Of a DNA stretch of 64,000 bases, positions 1 to 9,545 are shown piece after piece. Source of the stretch: Atopobium sp. ICM42b (lineage in GTDB: Bacteria; Actinomycetota; Coriobacteriia; Coriobacteriales; Atopobiaceae). The position numbers and the translations under genes were made by a program. Under the pieces are notes generated by a model. That model did no database searches. It was given only the letters and a program-made list of their open reading frames with translations, and was not told the origin of the DNA. The stretch spans positions 1 to 64,000 of the forward strand of contig JDFH01000020.1 in the NCBI GenBank assembly GCA_000564995.1, read 5' to 3'. Each line of letters begins with the position of its first letter. Positions within the stretch are counted from its first letter, which is position 1.

Positions 1-38
1 CCTGCATCTTTCAGTCGTCTACACCACACGCATAAAAA

Positions 39-72
39 GCCTCCCATTTCTTATGTCCAAGAAATGGGAGGC
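39..72 (-). terminator. Strong intrinsic terminator, minus strand
   Basis: A perfect 14-bp stem (39-52 with 59-72, loop 53-58) is followed on the minus strand by a T run (positions 38-34). It lies about 180 bp beyond the stop of the tandem AAA+ gene and would end that transcript. Confidence 0.8.
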
Positions 73-140
73 AGTTCAATAGCGGGTGGTTTTGTGTTTC
101 GCGCGTTACTCGTGCTCAACAGACTAAAGCCTTGAATAAA

Positions 141-163
141 GCAGGCGCCATTATGACGCCTGC
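141..163 (-). terminator. Weak hairpin, possible first terminator of the AAA+ gene
   Basis: A 7-bp inverted repeat (141-147 with 157-163) is followed on the minus strand by TTTATT. It sits between the stop codon at 249 and the stronger terminator at 39-72 and may be a first, leaky stop. Confidence 0.4.
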
Positions 164-248
164 TCAAAAGCACGGGAAATAGATACAAAAATGGCATAGT
201 CAGGACATTCGCGTTGAAACAACTACCAGCTACACAACCTTCTCAACT

Positions 249-3215
249 CTACGCAAAACCCATGAATGGTTTTGATGCTAAGGGAATATCGATTTTAAAG
301 TCGCATCCACGCAGCTCCATAAGCTGCTTATCGTCAATAGGCTTCTTGGTAGAGTTAATTTTCTCTGCTGTCTCAGCAGCTTCTGCAGATCCGACGTCCT
401 GAACGGCAGTCCCAGCTAAGACAGCATTTACACGTACAGCCTGTGCCACCATAGCGTCCTCAAGCATCGTACGAACTACACGAGCATTACCAAAGTTTGG
501 CAACTGCGCCACTGCGGCAATCTGTTTCTCAAAACGGAGCAATACATCATCCGCTAAAGTAAATCCAAGCTCACAAGCCATAAGGTTCAGAATTTGACCC
601 AGCTCATCAATCGAATAGTCAGGAAACCGAATCTGTGTCTTTATTCGAGATGCAAGCCCTGGATTGCAGCTCATGAAATCAAGTATTTCTTGCTCATAAC
701 CAGCAAAAATTACCACCACATCATTGCGCATATTCTCCATACATTGAACGATAGTATTGATCGCCTCATCACCAAAACTATGCGACCTATCATCAATAAG
801 CGAATAGGCTTCGTCGATAAAAATTACTGAGCCTCGAGCTTTCTCAAATAACGCCTGCACTTTAGGTGCCGTAGATCCCACAACCGTGCCCACCAAATCG
901 GCACGACCGCACTCGTAGAAATCACCTACCGATAAGATACCCTCATCCTTCAGGATCTTTCCTATCAGACGCGCTACCTCAGTTTTTCCAGTACCAGGAT
1001 TCCCGAGAAATGCCATGTGTATCGGTAAATAATCAGACTCAAAGCCATTGTCGCGCCTATACTTTTGCACTTTTGCATATGTAAGGCGATCCAATATAAT
1101 CTTCTTTACTTCATCCAATCCAATTAAATCCGCAAGCTGCTCTCGTGCAGACTGACTACGTGTATCACGCTTTGGTGTCTGTCCTGCAAAAACTTCCCCA
1201 AACTGAGCAATGGCATCACTGTCTGCCAAAGACACAATATCGCACCCTTGTAACATTCCAAGCTCATGCTTAAGCTGCAGGGAATCTCTCGCATCTGCAT
1301 ATAAATGAGCCAATCTCAGCTGCTGAGCACCAAGCGAATCTTCAAACAGCTTGCGCACAAATCGTGCATTACCCTGATCTCCTCGGCGACCAGCACCAGA
1401 AAGCTTATCTCGTACACAAGTACGCGCCTCATCTGTCAAAGCTACCTGCACATGCTTTGCCATCAACTCAAAGATCTGTTCCAGTTCTTCCGTCGTATAG
1501 TCGTCAAACTTCATAGTGAAGCCAATACGCGACCTAAAACCGGGATTTGTATCTAACAGTTGTTCCATATGACGAGAATATCCAGCTAGAATAACTACCG
1601 TTTCCTCGCGGTTGTTTTCCATACCAGCTATCAACGCCGCCACTGTCTCAGAATAGCCAATTAGCGTATAAGCTTCATCGACAAACAGCACCGAGCCACG
1701 TGCCACCTCAAATATCTTAGGGACATTACCAGGACTCAGCTCTGAACCAGAAATAACAACCAAACGGCCTTCTCGCAAAACACCTTCACGATGCAGGATT
1801 TCTCCATACAGTTTTGCTACCTCAGTTTTTCCAGTACCAGGATTGCCGGAAAACACCATATGCATCGAGAAGTTCCTTGTGGGCTGTCCCAGCCTTACAA
1901 GCGTGCGATTCATTCTAATACGCAAAACAATATCTTGAATCAGCTGCTTTTGTGCTGATAGGCCAATCAGCTCCTGCAAACGCTGCATAGGATCTGCCTG
2001 TTTTATCGGAGACTTCAGGTACGTATGATACGCATCTCGATACAAGGGATAGACTTGTTGTGTCTGCGACAGTGTCTGCCAGTCATCAAATATTTGCGTT
2101 ACCGTGCGGTCGCTGCGGTTAAACTGATATTTTGCAAGTAATGACTCCATTGATGCAGACGGCTCTACCCCACGACGTTTTGCCACTTGTACAAGCTTGT
2201 CATATGCATCCGTCTGATTCCAAACAGCCAAACCTTTCTCATATTCTATAGTCACCACAGGAGCCTGTATCTTATCCGCTAAGCGCCGCATATTCGCCTC
2301 ATTACCTGCTGCAACCATAAGCACTACTTGCACACGATCGAGATGATTGTTAAGAAGCCCCATAAGCTTTGTAAGTGCTTGATACTTACGGAGGTCAAGG
2401 TCCCTATCATTTTGAGACTCGGAATATTGAATAAGTAACAAATTGTCTTCAAAGCAGCTTACGAGGTTATCGTTAAGACACTCTATAACCTCGCTTCTGT
2501 ATGCGCTGTCCCATTGAGGGCAATCAAAATTAAGCTTGTACACGTGTGTTGAGGGAACACGACCAGCGTCTTGTAACGCACTGGCCAATACGTTAAAACC
2601 CTGCATACCAACAGGAGAACCTGCGCCTTCCAAAATATAATGCACGGGGAAATGATTGTACTTTTCACTATCAGCAGCCACTGCATCAGCACTCTCATAA
2701 ATGCGTTGCACTTCTTTTGCGAGGTTCTTACCAAATTTTGATTGCAAGGCGTCCTTCAATAATGTGTCTTTGCCATGTGCTGTATCAATAAATGATTCCG
2801 TAGCAAAATCATTAGACGATTTAAATACGTCATAGAACTCATTTGCACCCACAACGCTCAACATGGAGCGCAGGGAATTCAATCCCTGCGTGGTGGCCTC
2901 ACCCAAAACTTGCATGGCATTGCTCTCTTTAACCGAAAGGTTTTTTCGCAAATCCTTATCGAAACCTAAATTCCAAATTTCGCATGCTCTTACAACCTGG
3001 TCCTTCACGAACTCTGTATTATCAACAAATGGCTTGCTGTATACGATGACGCAAAACGATAGTGGACTTCTAAAGCCAAAGTGTGATTCGTACACAGACA
3101 CAAAACTTTCTTTATCCAGCTCGCTGTATAAAAATGAGACGCTCTCTGCCGTAGGTCGTTTAAAATCCGAATCCATATAGTACTGGTGCGCTACTTCTGC
3201 AATGTACGTTCTCAT
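249..3215 (-). CDS. Tandem AAA+ ATPase, CbbX/SpoVK/EccA-like
   Basis: 988-residue protein. The C-terminal half carries two complete AAA+ modules of the CbbX/SpoVK family. Module 1 has Walker A GNPGTGKT near residues 456-463 and Walker B LFVDEAY. Module 2 has Walker A GNPGTGKT near 737-744 and Walker B IFIDEAY. Each is followed by a sensor-like R-S/A-R-I segment (FRSRI, LASRI). The first ~440 residues match no domain I recognise. Relatives are hexameric remodelling motors (Rubisco activase CbbX, SpoVK, the type VII secretion ATPase EccA), but no secretion or Rubisco genes are nearby, so the client is unknown. The start is set at ATG 3215, which has AGGAGAG just upstream. A longer reading from 3266 has no ribosome-binding site. 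It is a single-gene transcript with a terminator at 39-72. Confidence 0.85.
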   Translation of the reverse strand: MRTYIAEVAHQYYMDSDFKRPTAESVSFLYSELDKESFVSVYESHFGFRSPLSFCVIVYSKPFVDNTEFVKDQVVRACEIWNLGFDKDLRKNLSVKESNAMQVLGEATTQGLNSLRSMLSVVGANEFYDVFKSSNDFATESFIDTAHGKDTLLKDALQSKFGKNLAKEVQRIYESADAVAADSEKYNHFPVHYILEGAGSPVGMQGFNVLASALQDAGRVPSTHVYKLNFDCPQWDSAYRSEVIECLNDNLVSCFEDNLLLIQYSESQNDRDLDLRKYQALTKLMGLLNNHLDRVQVVLMVAAGNEANMRRLADKIQAPVVTIEYEKGLAVWNQTDAYDKLVQVAKRRGVEPSASMESLLAKYQFNRSDRTVTQIFDDWQTLSQTQQVYPLYRDAYHTYLKSPIKQADPMQRLQELIGLSAQKQLIQDIVLRIRMNRTLVRLGQPTRNFSMHMVFSGNPGTGKTEVAKLYGEILHREGVLREGRLVVISGSELSPGNVPKIFEVARGSVLFVDEAYTLIGYSETVAALIAGMENNREETVVILAGYSRHMEQLLDTNPGFRSRIGFTMKFDDYTTEELEQIFELMAKHVQVALTDEARTCVRDKLSGAGRRGDQGNARFVRKLFEDSLGAQQLRLAHLYADARDSLQLKHELGMLQGCDIVSLADSDAIAQFGEVFAGQTPKRDTRSQSAREQLADLIGLDEVKKIILDRLTYAKVQKYRRDNGFESDYLPIHMAFLGNPGTGKTEVARLIGKILKDEGILSVGDFYECGRADLVGTVVGSTAPKVQALFEKARGSVIFIDEAYSLIDDRSHSFGDEAINTIVQCMENMRNDVVVIFAGYEQEILDFMSCNPGLASRIKTQIRFPDYSIDELGQILNLMACELGFTLADDVLLRFEKQIAAVAQLPNFGNARVVRTMLEDAMVAQAVRVNAVLAGTAVQDVGSAEAAETAEKINSTKKPIDDKQLMELRGCDFKIDIPLASKPFMGFA

Positions 3216-3982
3216 ACTCTCTCCTGCCTGCTCGCTCGCTATTCGCTGATAATTACCGTGCTCCATTCCAATACGCAGAGTTGAACGTCAAATTTTACGT
3301 TTTCATATAGCCTCCTAAATTGAGCAGCGGTCAGTGACGTGGCGAGAAACCCGTCCATCAAGATGCGTTAATGTCTCTCATTGCAAGACACAACGCATAT
3401 ATGTAGATATAAGTTGTAGGTATTAGTAATACTGTTAATTAACTACGGTCAGGTTTTCATACATTAACAAGCCAAGCAATCTGTTATTCCAACCTTGTTG
3501 TTTGCTTACTTTTACCTCACCGTTTACTGAAATTACTTCTCAATAGGTACGGTAGCGAAAGTTCCTGTTGTATCTCTTTGCTCGAGCATATGCTCATCCA
3601 AACTAGAACTGCAAAACTGCACCGGCAGATATAGGTACATCCGCCTCATTTCTGAACATTGAATCCTCTGTATACGTTTGAACCCAGACAACGCCATGCA
3701 TACCCCTTTTCTCTTTGTATCCTTTGCGCCTTTACGTAAACAAGCGCTCGCGACACCTACTGTTTTGACAACAAATAGACAAAAGGTAACAAATAGTACT
3801 TTTAACTAAGGGACAACAACAAAACGAGGCCAATATATACGAACACAAAATCGCTTCCAATAACGGCGAGAGCGGTTATACCCACTGTCTAAAGTATTAT
3901 TCAGTCCTTTTCAAATATTTTTCTATCGTGGACTTCGTTATGCATTCGGGCATTCGGTCCTTGGCGAGAAAATCTGTCTTAC

Positions 3983-4032
3983 CTTCAATTATATAGGTAG
4001 GGTTTTTTATTTATGCAGGTATATAGAGGTGT
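3983..4032. repeat. Direct repeat, copy 1
   Basis: It begins TTCAATTATATAGG, continues through a T6 tract to TTATTTATGC, then GGTATA. The same string recurs at 5575-5620 with few differences (one dinucleotide change, one C/A change, one 4-bp gap). The pair brackets the 394-residue gene at 4284-5468. Confidence 0.75.
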
Positions 4033-4230
4033 AAAATCTAATAAAATTAGATTGAGCTTAATGGTCTTTTAGTATTAACCTTAAAACCAACTCCTATGTC
4101 TACATAAACAACTTTATTGAAATTGGAATGCTCTGATTCGGCAATGCAGTACCTAAACAAATTGATACACACGCTTTTTAATGCTGTTTATCTACTCATT
4201 TATATACTAGAAGCATCCGTAAGTAACATG

Positions 4231-4263
4231 AAGCACGAGGATACTCAGTCCTTCCTCGTGCTT
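4231..4263 (-). terminator. Hairpin downstream of the 394-residue gene
   Basis: A perfect 11-bp stem (4231-4241 with 4253-4263) and 11-nt loop lie 20 bp beyond the stop codon. There is no long T run after it on the minus strand, so strength is uncertain. Confidence 0.55.
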
Positions 4264-4283
4264 CAACTAACACACTAGTAGGG

Positions 4284-5468
4284 CTATTCCTGCGATTTTA
4301 ATTCTTTGATCATTTCATCTAAAACTTCTCCCAAAAGTCCCTTAGCCTTCTCATTTGTTCCTTCATCTACCTTTTTATTTTGATACATGCGAAGATTTTC
4401 CGGTTTAAGAAGAGAACCATTTCTATCACGCCGAACGCTGGTACTGCACGCTAATATTCTTTCATATGTATCCAAACCATCTACAGGAACACAATATCTA
4501 TTTCCTTTTTCATAGAAAGCCTTCTCCTGTTTAACCCATAATTTTTGACCACTTTCTCTCGGTATAATAATGAGAGGTTCTTGCTTAAACGTAAACGACA
4601 GTTCTTCATAAGAATTTTGACAATTCTTTATACGCTTTGAAACCTGATTAATAATCCATTCTGTGCTAGGCATAAGATATTTATCTTCCTCTGAGTCAGC
4701 TTTTTTCTCTATAAAAGAAAAGTTATAAGGGGTTTCCGAATGATAGGGATAGTATTCAGCACTAGCAACATACCGATTAATTAGACCAATATGCATTTGC
4801 TGAACAAAACCGCGAAGTAGTCCTTTCGTCCCCCACTCTTTCTCCATCATTTCATAGATACTCGATAGTTCATAAGGAGCTTTATCTTTCCCTATCTTTT
4901 TTATAAATTTTATAAATTTTTTTGAAGTGTCTTCGTCTAAGGAAAAACAGTCCTTTAATCGTTGACGAAACTCTTCAGAATTCTTGCATAACACGAAAAG
5001 CTTATCAAATTCTCCATTTTTTATTCGATCTTTTAGCTCATCATCAGTCCAAAAAGCATTCATGTATGTTCTTCTCGTCCAATACCATCCATGCGTATCC
5101 TTTCCCATCTTCTCGCTCAAAATAGGTGATTTCGAATCTATCAATAATTCCTCTCGTTCTTTGAAATGATTTTCGCAGTCTTTAATCTCATCATCTCTGT
5201 TTCCGGGATTAGCTATTAAAACGATAATTTTTGCATTCTCTAAATCACCTGAAAAGAGATGGGGGAGCTGGTAAAAATTATGCTTTTCCCATGCTGCTTT
5301 AATGCCCCATTTCTTCTTTTTATCTTCATCAACCTTAATTAAATTATCAATGTAATCTTCATCTTTTTCTAAAATATACTCTTCTAATTCAATCTTTTCC
5401 CATTTGGCGTTCCTTACTTCCTCGCACCAATCATCAATGCAGTTGTCAGATTTATTTTCTTTACTCAT
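4284..5468 (-). CDS. Uncharacterised 394-residue protein, possible UDG-like fold
   Basis: I do not recognise this family firmly. The protein is hydrophilic, rich in Lys and Glu, and has no signal peptide or membrane segment. A central stretch, IIVLIANPGNRDDE, resembles the start of the uracil-DNA-glycosylase superfamily fold, and YYPYHSETPY further on would fit as a second active-site loop. That is a weak analogy, not an assignment. The C-terminal half contains LIIIPRESGQKLW and a C-terminal charged helix. The start is ATG 5468 with GAAGGAGG six bases upstream; a TTG at 5483 overlaps that ribosome-binding site. It is very AT-rich, stands alone and lies between the two copies of a 45-bp direct repeat, so it may be a horizontally acquired cargo gene, perhaps for defence. 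Confidence 0.55.
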   Translation of the reverse strand: MSKENKSDNCIDDWCEEVRNAKWEKIELEEYILEKDEDYIDNLIKVDEDKKKKWGIKAAWEKHNFYQLPHLFSGDLENAKIIVLIANPGNRDDEIKDCENHFKEREELLIDSKSPILSEKMGKDTHGWYWTRRTYMNAFWTDDELKDRIKNGEFDKLFVLCKNSEEFRQRLKDCFSLDEDTSKKFIKFIKKIGKDKAPYELSSIYEMMEKEWGTKGLLRGFVQQMHIGLINRYVASAEYYPYHSETPYNFSFIEKKADSEEDKYLMPSTEWIINQVSKRIKNCQNSYEELSFTFKQEPLIIIPRESGQKLWVKQEKAFYEKGNRYCVPVDGLDTYERILACSTSVRRDRNGSLLKPENLRMYQNKKVDEGTNEKAKGLLGEVLDEMIKELKSQE

Positions 5469-5896
5469 AAAATCCTCCTTCAAAAACTTTTTATACGATA
5501 ACTAATATCATAAACTAGAGAACTTGAAAAAACATAAAGAAGCTTGCCTGGTTAAATCATAATGATTACTTTTATCTTCAATTATATAGGATAGGTTTTT
5601 TATTTATGCCGGTATAGGTGCCTGTTGCTAAACTTAAATCATAGAGCCTTATTGCATTTTTCTATTAGATTCCACCAACTAAACAACGAGTGATACCGTA
5701 TTAGGTTGTTTCACACTACTCTTCTCTTAAGCAAAGAGTCCAGTATAAGCGGGTATCTAGGATACTGTCCTGACGTAGTCAAATGACCTGTGCTTCTGTT
5801 TCCCAACGTTCTTATCGCTTATCGCCATAAAAGACTTGAGCGCAGGTATACACTTCCTGCTTAAAATTACAAAGCAATATTTCACCTTGGCAAAAA
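5469..5896. other. Non-coding gap with second direct-repeat copy
   Basis: 430 bp with no supported gene. It contains the second 45-bp repeat copy (5575-5620). The short frame at 5757-5963 overlaps the next gene antisense and has no ribosome-binding site. Confidence 0.5.
5575..5620. repeat. Direct repeat, copy 2
   Basis: Same orientation as 3983-4032 and about 1.6 kb away. The shared part runs from TTCAATTATATAGG through the T6 tract to TTATTTATGC and GGTATA. It could be an attachment-site duplication or a duplicated regulatory tract. Confidence 0.75.
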
Positions 5897-7105
5897 TCAA
5901 ATTCCCCAAACGGGAACTGCCTGAACGGTTCGTGTGATGAAGTACGGCTCTGGAGTTTGACAAATAACATGACCAAAACTTACCTCATAACCAGGAAGAT
6001 TTTCAAGGCAGGCAAAATTCTTCACAGCATCCTTTCTCACCGTCGCTGATACCTTTATCTCAACAGGATGTAGAATATGACCATCTTGAATAACGAGGTC
6101 AATTTCTCTTTTCTTGGTATCGCGGTAGAACCAGACATCGTGCAAACTTTTTCCTGAGTTCATAAAACTCTTAAGAATCTCAGAGACTATAAACGTCTCA
6201 AAGATGTGCCCCGCTGCTGCGCCATTTCGCAACTGATCAGGTGTCGTCCACCTGGTTAGATGACATACGAGACCGGTATCCATGAAAAAAATCTTCGGGG
6301 TCTTCGTCAGACGCTTGTCGATATTTGGCCAAAATGGTTCGATAACACGCACGATATTGGAAGCCTGAAGAACTGAGAGCCAGGCTTTGACCGTCTTATG
6401 ATCTACGTCAACGGCGTTTGCAATATCAGAAGTATTCAGAAGCTGACCGGTCCTTGCTGCACATGCAACCATAAAGCTGTAAAACTTTGCTTCGTTCTTT
6501 ACGTTAACAAGTTCACGAACATCTCGCTCAAGATAGGCGGCTACGTAGTCAGTGTAGAAGAGATCCCAATCAATGTTGGGGTCTTGCAGCTCTGGCATCG
6601 AACCCCGGTGAATCAAGTCCCAAACGTCCGTCAAGGACGAATTTAAAGAATCGACCATCACTTCTGGAACGTAAGGATGGGGACTGGAAGAATTACCGGA
6701 GAGTTCCCTCAGACTCAAACCGGGCATCTCTAAAATCCGTATCCTTCCCGCTAGGGACTCGCTCACACCCTTCATAAGATGATATGTTTGCGAGCCGGTA
6801 AGCACAATGCGACCCTTTTCCTCCGATTGATCAACGACCCATTTTATCGGCGAGAAGAGCTCTGGCACACGCTGTACTTCATCAATAATAAGCGGAAGAG
6901 TCTTTGATTCGAAAAAGAGAACAGCGTCCTCTTTGGCAAGAAGATAGTCCCTGGGATTTTCCATCGAAACATAGTTAAAGTCATTACCGAGATGCTGTTT
7001 GAGTACGGTTGTCTTTCCAACCTGGCGAGCACCGGTCACAAGCACAACTTTCCCCTGCTTTAGCATTGCGTCAATCGTTGGTTCAATTTCACGCTTTATA
7101 TACAT
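5897..7105 (-). CDS. AAA_14/DUF4143-type ATP-binding protein
   Basis: 402 residues. The N-terminal AAA_14 domain has Walker A GARQVGKTT (about residues 25-33) and Walker B LPLIIDEVQRV (about 74-84). The C-terminal DUF4143 region includes a winged-helix-like part (DVDHKTVKAWLSVLQ) and the typical ending block with FYRDTKKREIDLVI and HPVEIK, which looks like a degenerate PD-(D/E)xK-like fold. Such proteins are common stand-alone ATPases in bacteria with poorly known roles. The start is ATG 7105, preceded by GGGAGGT; the upstream in-frame start at 7123 would overlap this site. It is monocistronic as far as can be seen. Confidence 0.85.
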   Translation of the reverse strand: MYIKREIEPTIDAMLKQGKVVLVTGARQVGKTTVLKQHLGNDFNYVSMENPRDYLLAKEDAVLFFESKTLPLIIDEVQRVPELFSPIKWVVDQSEEKGRIVLTGSQTYHLMKGVSESLAGRIRILEMPGLSLRELSGNSSSPHPYVPEVMVDSLNSSLTDVWDLIHRGSMPELQDPNIDWDLFYTDYVAAYLERDVRELVNVKNEAKFYSFMVACAARTGQLLNTSDIANAVDVDHKTVKAWLSVLQASNIVRVIEPFWPNIDKRLTKTPKIFFMDTGLVCHLTRWTTPDQLRNGAAAGHIFETFIVSEILKSFMNSGKSLHDVWFYRDTKKREIDLVIQDGHILHPVEIKVSATVRKDAVKNFACLENLPGYEVSFGHVICQTPEPYFITRTVQAVPVWGI

Positions 7106-7184
7106 ACAAGGACCTCCCAGCAACAGGAGATTATTGTCTCATTGGTATCCAATGTTGTCAAATTTGGGAATTATATTCCCAAAT

Positions 7185-7508
7185 TTATCTTTCTCTTCTG
7201 GCTTTCGCGGGTTTCTTTTCCGGAAGCTCAGCATACATACCATCCAGAAGCTCCAAAACAAGCTCCGTATCTTCAAATCTATCAAATACATGCATTAGTG
7301 TCTTTGAGCCTTCATACGGATAACGCAATTCTGAATTAGCAAGTAGCTTATCCGATGTAGGAGTTCTCTTCAAAAACAGTTCATTATCGCCAATATCGCC
7401 TATCAACTTGCCATTAAGGTACACAAGATATCCACCCATCATGGATCGTATAACGATATCGCCTGCTATAGAAAAGACTTCACGAACATATTCATTGAAT
7501 TCATTCAC
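7185..7508 (-). CDS. TfoX N-terminal domain protein
   Basis: 107 residues that match the TfoX/Sxy N-terminal domain: an opening amphipathic helix, the RSMMGGYLVYLNGKLIG strand-turn (a hallmark MxGG), then DNELFLKR and YPYEGSKTL. It lacks the C-terminal helix-hairpin domain of full TfoX. Sxy/TfoX governs competence in gamma-proteobacteria; stand-alone N-domain proteins in Gram-positives have no proven role. The start is GTG 7508 with GGGAG nine bases upstream. The C-terminus is a basic tail (KKPAKARRER). Confidence 0.8.
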   Translation of the reverse strand: MNEFNEYVREVFSIAGDIVIRSMMGGYLVYLNGKLIGDIGDNELFLKRTPTSDKLLANSELRYPYEGSKTLMHVFDRFEDTELVLELLDGMYAELPEKKPAKARRER

Positions 7509-7751
7509 TTGATTGCGCTCCCATCAAATTTGAATTTGTACGACCTAGCCAAAACAGTCTTAGCAGGTGCTTCTCCATTTCAAAGCTTAAAAACCTTATT
7601 CATAGCTGCCAAAATCAAAGGATATTTTAACTAAACTTGACAACTTATAAAAATGATTTAATACAAAACAAAACCCACCATGGATGGACTTATAAGATAC
7701 TAATAACTACAGAATCTATGAGATAAAGGATGAAGAAGAAGCTATCTCCTT
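7509..7751. other. Boundary of the AT-rich Thoeris block
   Basis: About 240 bp with no gene and no clear hairpin. Base composition drops sharply from here to about 11.4 kb, marking the edge of a likely acquired segment. Confidence 0.4.
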
Positions 7752-8882
7752 TCAATTATTTTCTATTATAATTTCATCAACACTTTTTATTTCAGTGTAG
7801 CCTCTATAGAAAATAGGAATATCTACACTTTTAAAATTAGGTGAAATATAAACATAAATTTTTTTATTCAAAGCATCTGCATATCCAAGTTCCCATGGAC
7901 ACCACTGTGATTTAAAAGTTGATTCTGTTAAAAAAATTATAAAAATCTTACTTTGATGTATTCTCAGTTTAATAATTTCTGATGTTGAAGCATTACACCA
8001 TTCTCGTTTCAAATCATATTTATCATTAACCCAATCTATATAAGCCACATATCCTTTTGTATTTAGGTCTTTATATAATTCAACTATTTGATTCATATCA
8101 CTAGAGTTATGAGATATAAAAACATCAAATCTTTTCACCTTTTCTAAATCATCTACGTACAGTCTCTGTTTTAAAACTTCAGGACCTGAATTGTTTTTTA
8201 CAATTTCGTTATCAATATAATTTTTCTTACCTTTTTTCTTACGTCTTAACATAAATGGTAATCCAATAGATTGAATATAGTTTTGAGCTTCTATTTTTAA
8301 AGAAAAATTTCTCGTACATGAATTAACCTTATAAAAAAACTCCGTAATATTTGATGATTTATATTTTGAAAGCTCTCTCATTATCTCTAATTTTTGATGC
8401 AAATCGTAAGTATTAAAATATCTATCAATAAAAAATGATGTATATGATGGTTCTATTTCTTGAATGAATCTCAATGTGTCGTCGATTTTTTGTTTTCTTT
8501 TATCAAATTTGGATTTTGATAGCTGCTTTATTTCATTCTTTAAATTTGCCACCTCATCTTTTCCCAAAATAATTCTATTCTTATCTTTTCTAAGTTTATT
8601 CACACTAGGAGAAGCACAATCTAAAATAAAATTATATGGTTTTCTAAAATTATATCTGCTCTTTTTCCCATACTTGATCAGAACCATATTTTTGTTATAC
8701 CAAAAATTATACTTTTTATTCAAATCATCCCACATATGCGGATATAACTCTTTAAATGTATTAACAATATCATTGTCTGAAAAAGTATACGGCATCAACA
8801 TCAAAACTTGTTGAATTGGCTTTTTAAATTTCTTTTTATAATCAATATAAATTTTATTAAATTGTCTCGCTGTTTTTCCCAT
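7752..8882 (-). CDS. TIR-domain protein with long N-terminal extension
   Basis: 376 residues. The last ~125 form a canonical TIR domain: the opening RFDVFISHNSSD (box 1), the AYIDW segment, and QWCPWELGYA, whose Glu matches the catalytic Glu of TIR NADases. The N-terminal ~245 residues are Lys/Tyr/Asn-rich and contain HMWDDLNKKYNFWYNK and a predicted helical middle; I do not recognise this domain. It lies third in the thsA-thsB order, 170 bp after thsB and on the same strand. Many Thoeris loci carry several TIR sensors, so it is probably an extra phage sensor and signal synthase for ThsA; that is inference. It could also be an independent TIR effector. The ATG at 8882 has only a weak AAAAGAG upstream. 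Confidence 0.75.
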   Translation of the reverse strand: MGKTARQFNKIYIDYKKKFKKPIQQVLMLMPYTFSDNDIVNTFKELYPHMWDDLNKKYNFWYNKNMVLIKYGKKSRYNFRKPYNFILDCASPSVNKLRKDKNRIILGKDEVANLKNEIKQLSKSKFDKRKQKIDDTLRFIQEIEPSYTSFFIDRYFNTYDLHQKLEIMRELSKYKSSNITEFFYKVNSCTRNFSLKIEAQNYIQSIGLPFMLRRKKKGKKNYIDNEIVKNNSGPEVLKQRLYVDDLEKVKRFDVFISHNSSDMNQIVELYKDLNTKGYVAYIDWVNDKYDLKREWCNASTSEIIKLRIHQSKIFIIFLTESTFKSQWCPWELGYADALNKKIYVYISPNFKSVDIPIFYRGYTEIKSVDEIIIENN

Positions 8883-9052
8883 AACTATTTACTCTTTTAG
8901 CCAACTCGAAAGTGGAATTATAAATTTTTCTCACTACATAAATATCACACATAGATTTTTATAAGCCATCCATTATATATTCACTAAATTCTACTTGCAC
9001 AAAAATCTTTTTCATAACTCATCACCTCGACATTTTTATCAAACCACTGCAA

Positions 9053-9544
9053 TTATTTTCCCTTTTTTCGTGCTGCTTCTTCAATCCAACTTCCCAAATT
9101 ATAGTATCCATTATCTTGCGAATAGTCGTACAAATCATCACAAATAGAATCAAAATACGCAGGTGTCCCATCCTTATAGTATCCAATAACAGTATGTGAA
9201 TTACCCTTCACCGATATCCTTTGAGTTCTCATATCTCTAATGTTATGTATATGAACTCCAATTATTGCATTACCTCTTTCAATGCTTTTCCGTATTTCAT
9301 ATTGGACAAATGGACGTTTTAGTGTTTCTTTGCCAATTAGAACTACAGTAACTGAAGTCCCTTCTAGTTGCTTATCTATCCATTTATAAACAGCATTTTC
9401 ACCATTCATTTTAACTTTTTCAAATTCCACCTTATCAATAAAACCTGCCGCTTCTTTGCCTTGAGTAACCCAACTATTTCTCACTGTCATTGATCTATTG
9501 ATATCCTCATCATAATGAAAACTAAAAAATACTCTTCTAGCCAT
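9053..9544 (-). CDS. thsB: Thoeris ThsB, TIR-like (DUF1863) sensor
   Basis: 163 residues. It begins MARRVFFSFHYDED, the diagnostic start of the MTH538 TIR-like (DUF1863) family, and contains RPFVQYEI, where Glu83 aligns with the catalytic Glu85 known in Bacillus cereus ThsB. In Thoeris, ThsB senses phage and makes a cyclic ADP-ribose isomer that activates ThsA. The ATG lies one base after the thsA stop, and its AAGGAGG is inside the thsA end, so the two are translationally coupled. The composition is very AT-rich like its neighbours, unlike the flanking core genes. Confidence 0.9.
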   Translation of the reverse strand: MARRVFFSFHYDEDINRSMTVRNSWVTQGKEAAGFIDKVEFEKVKMNGENAVYKWIDKQLEGTSVTVVLIGKETLKRPFVQYEIRKSIERGNAIIGVHIHNIRDMRTQRISVKGNSHTVIGYYKDGTPAYFDSICDDLYDYSQDNGYYNLGSWIEEAARKKGK

Positions 9545-9545
9545 A

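Larger units (their letters stand above)
3267..4283. other. 1-kb AT-rich gap without a convincing gene
   Basis: No open frame here has a ribosome-binding site and a plausible product. It holds two copies of the GGCGAGAA word (3341-3348, 3963-3970), the first copy of a 45-bp direct repeat (3983-4032), and the terminator of the next gene (4231-4263). The promoter of the AAA+ gene should lie just above 3215, but I cannot place its boxes. Confidence 0.6.

Noticed and set aside
5757..5963. 68-codon minus-strand frame
   Set aside because: Overlaps the end of the DUF4143 gene in another frame, no ribosome-binding site.
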